The notes below the pieces were generated by a model. That model was not told the origin of the DNA, made no database searches, and saw nothing but the letters and a program-made list of their open reading frames with translations. The position numbers and the translations under genes are program-made. From Peptococcaceae bacterium BRH_c23 (GTDB lineage: Bacteria > Bacillota_B > Desulfitobacteriia > Desulfitobacteriales > Desulfitobacteriaceae), in assembly GCA_000961805.1 (NCBI GenBank), contig LADV01000090.1:1-6659 (forward strand): DNA of 6,659 bases, given 5' to 3'. Positions 5,650-6,659 of this stretch are shown piece after piece (position 1 is the stretch's first letter; each line of letters opens with the position of its first letter).

Positions 5650-6659
5650 GCTTGTCCTGCCTGTTACAATGACTACCATCTTATTTTGGAAGTGGTAGCA
5701 CTCAACGACCCTGTACTTCAGTACAGTTTTCTTGGCGAAGTGAAAAGCTCCCAGCTTAAAACGGCCAATGACTGGACGAGACTAAACCTTGTTTTGACAC
5801 CGGACCAGGTTCCGGTGGGGACCGCAAAAATAAAACCAGCGCTAGCCATGGACGCGGCATCAGGTACAGCCTGCTTCGACGGGATTCAGCTGGAAGAGGG
5901 AGCCAACCAAAGCGCCTATAATTATTTAAGCAACAGCAGCTTTGAAAGAGATGCCAACGCCGATGGAGCACCCGATGACTGGACGGTATTTGCCCCTCAT
6001 GAACTAAGTCAGACTGGTTTTTCCGGGAATTCCAGTGTTCGAGTAATAAATGACGGAACATTTTCGGATGTTTACCTATCCCAGCACGTTAACCTTTCCC
6101 TGCCGGCAAATAGCGATCTCACCTTATCAGGATGGTCCCAGGCATTTTTAGCGGAGCCCAATGGCGGTTTTTACGGACTTAGGGCCATAGTAGAATATGC
6201 CGACAGCACCACTGAAACATTTGATTTTGGCTCTAATAAAGGGGTTCATGCCTGGGAACAAATAGTAGGAAATATCCACCTGACCAAAGCAGCCTCAGGG
6301 ATAACCATCAAATGCAAATATGATAACCAGAACGGTTATGTCTGGTTTGACAGCCTCCGTTTACAGGAAGGAAAAAACAGCACAGAGATTCAATATGATC
6401 CCTCAGGCAATTATCCCCTTGCCGTAACCAATGCCTTGGGTCAATCAGTGGGTATGCAATATGATACAAGTGGCAATTTGACGCATGTCACCGATCCTGC
6501 GGGAAAAACCACGTCGTTCGGATATGATGATTTAGGACGCATGACAAATGTCACCGGAGTATTGGGAAATAATGCCCAATACACCTATGACGGAAACGGC
6601 AATTTAACCACCGCCACTGATCCCGGAAACCAGACCTTTACCTATGGCTATAACGAAAT
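5650..6659 (+). CDS. RHS-repeat protein fragment with carbohydrate-binding-like modules (5' truncated, runs off the window)
   Basis: The frame is open from the codon after TAG 5647 to the window end. I find no good start: TTG 5686, GTG 5692, GTG 5740 and ATG 5848 all lack a ribosome-binding site. Recognisable sequence begins at about 5701 with the end of a jelly-roll carbohydrate-binding-like module (DWTRLNLVLTPDQVPVGTAK, FDGIQLEEG). A second, complete module follows (NSSFERDANADGAPDDW to VWFDSLRLQEG, about 5929-6378), then the first YD repeats (from 6391). These modules precede the YD repeats in RHS proteins of Gram-positive anaerobes. The final 257 bases repeat 1823-2079. It is probably the 5' part of a further displaced cassette whose tip lies beyond the window. 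It could still be a live gene if an unusual start is used. Confidence 0.7.
5673..5698 (+). terminator. Possible degenerate terminator hairpin
   Basis: CTACCA (5673-5678) and CTT (5680-5682) can pair with AAG (5690-5692) and TGGTAG (5693-5698), with one bulged T and a 7-base loop. There is no T-run on the 3' side; RHS sequence follows at once. It could be a terminator that lost its tail when the next RHS fragment was joined. Confidence 0.3.
6403..6659 (+). repeat. Direct repeat of the RHS N-terminal YD region (other copy at 1823-2079)
   Basis: Positions 6403-6659 align without gaps to 1823-2079 (constant offset 4580), with 12 mismatches in 257 bases, about 95%. The left edge is sharp: upstream, this copy continues into carbohydrate-binding-like sequence while the other meets the spacer. 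The match runs on past the window end. The offset keeps both frames in register. Confidence 0.92.

Noticed and set aside
5756..6061. Minus-strand 101-residue frame
   Set aside because: It is antisense of carbohydrate-binding-like modules whose plus-strand translation is clearly meaningful.
1..6659. CRISPR array or other short spaced repeats
   Set aside because: The many similar YD motifs are degenerate protein-coding repeats without constant spacing or unique spacers.

Overview
The window is a stretch of a polymorphic-toxin (RHS/YD-repeat) array, with every supported gene on the + strand. The RHS proteins carry tandem YD repeats, a typical RHS-associated core, and (at the 3' end of the window) jelly-roll carbohydrate-binding-like modules. 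That style, the AGGAG-type ribosome-binding sites and the AT-rich immunity genes suggest a low-to-mid GC Gram-positive bacterium of the Bacillota. A clostridial/Peptococcaceae-type anaerobe is my best guess; this is inference from style, not a species call.

Layout. (1) 1-1073 is the C-terminal end of an RHS protein whose 5' part lies outside the window; its variable tip looks like a GIY-YIG (URI-type) nuclease. It is followed by an Imm26-like immunity gene (1086-1559) and a rho-independent terminator (1628-1651). (2) 1652-1822 is an unexplained spacer containing a short YD-repeat scar. (3) 1823-3976 is a second, N-terminally truncated RHS copy with a different tip that I cannot assign, followed by a small putative immunity gene (4000-4377) and a strong terminator (4389-4432). 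(4) 4455-5090 is a start-less remnant holding a HINT domain without its N-terminal nucleophile block, fused to an Ntox21-like toxin tip; its putative immunity gene follows (5094-5639). (5) From about 5650-5700 to the window end runs a third RHS copy, cut at its 5' side inside a carbohydrate-binding-like module and open at the 3' end.

How it fits together: the RHS copies are direct repeats. Positions 1-737 align without gaps to 2925-3661 (58 mismatches by hand count, about 92% identity), and 1823-2079 align without gaps to 6403-6659 (12 mismatches in 257, about 95%). Identity ends abruptly where the toxin tips begin. This is the known architecture of RHS/CDI-type systems in which one expressed toxin gene is followed by displaced 'orphan' toxin/immunity modules. 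Homologous recombination between core repeats could exchange the tip while keeping the reading frame. Orphan immunity genes, if expressed, would protect against kin carrying those tips. What looks least described is the second tip with its immunity partner, and the start-less HINT-toxin module.
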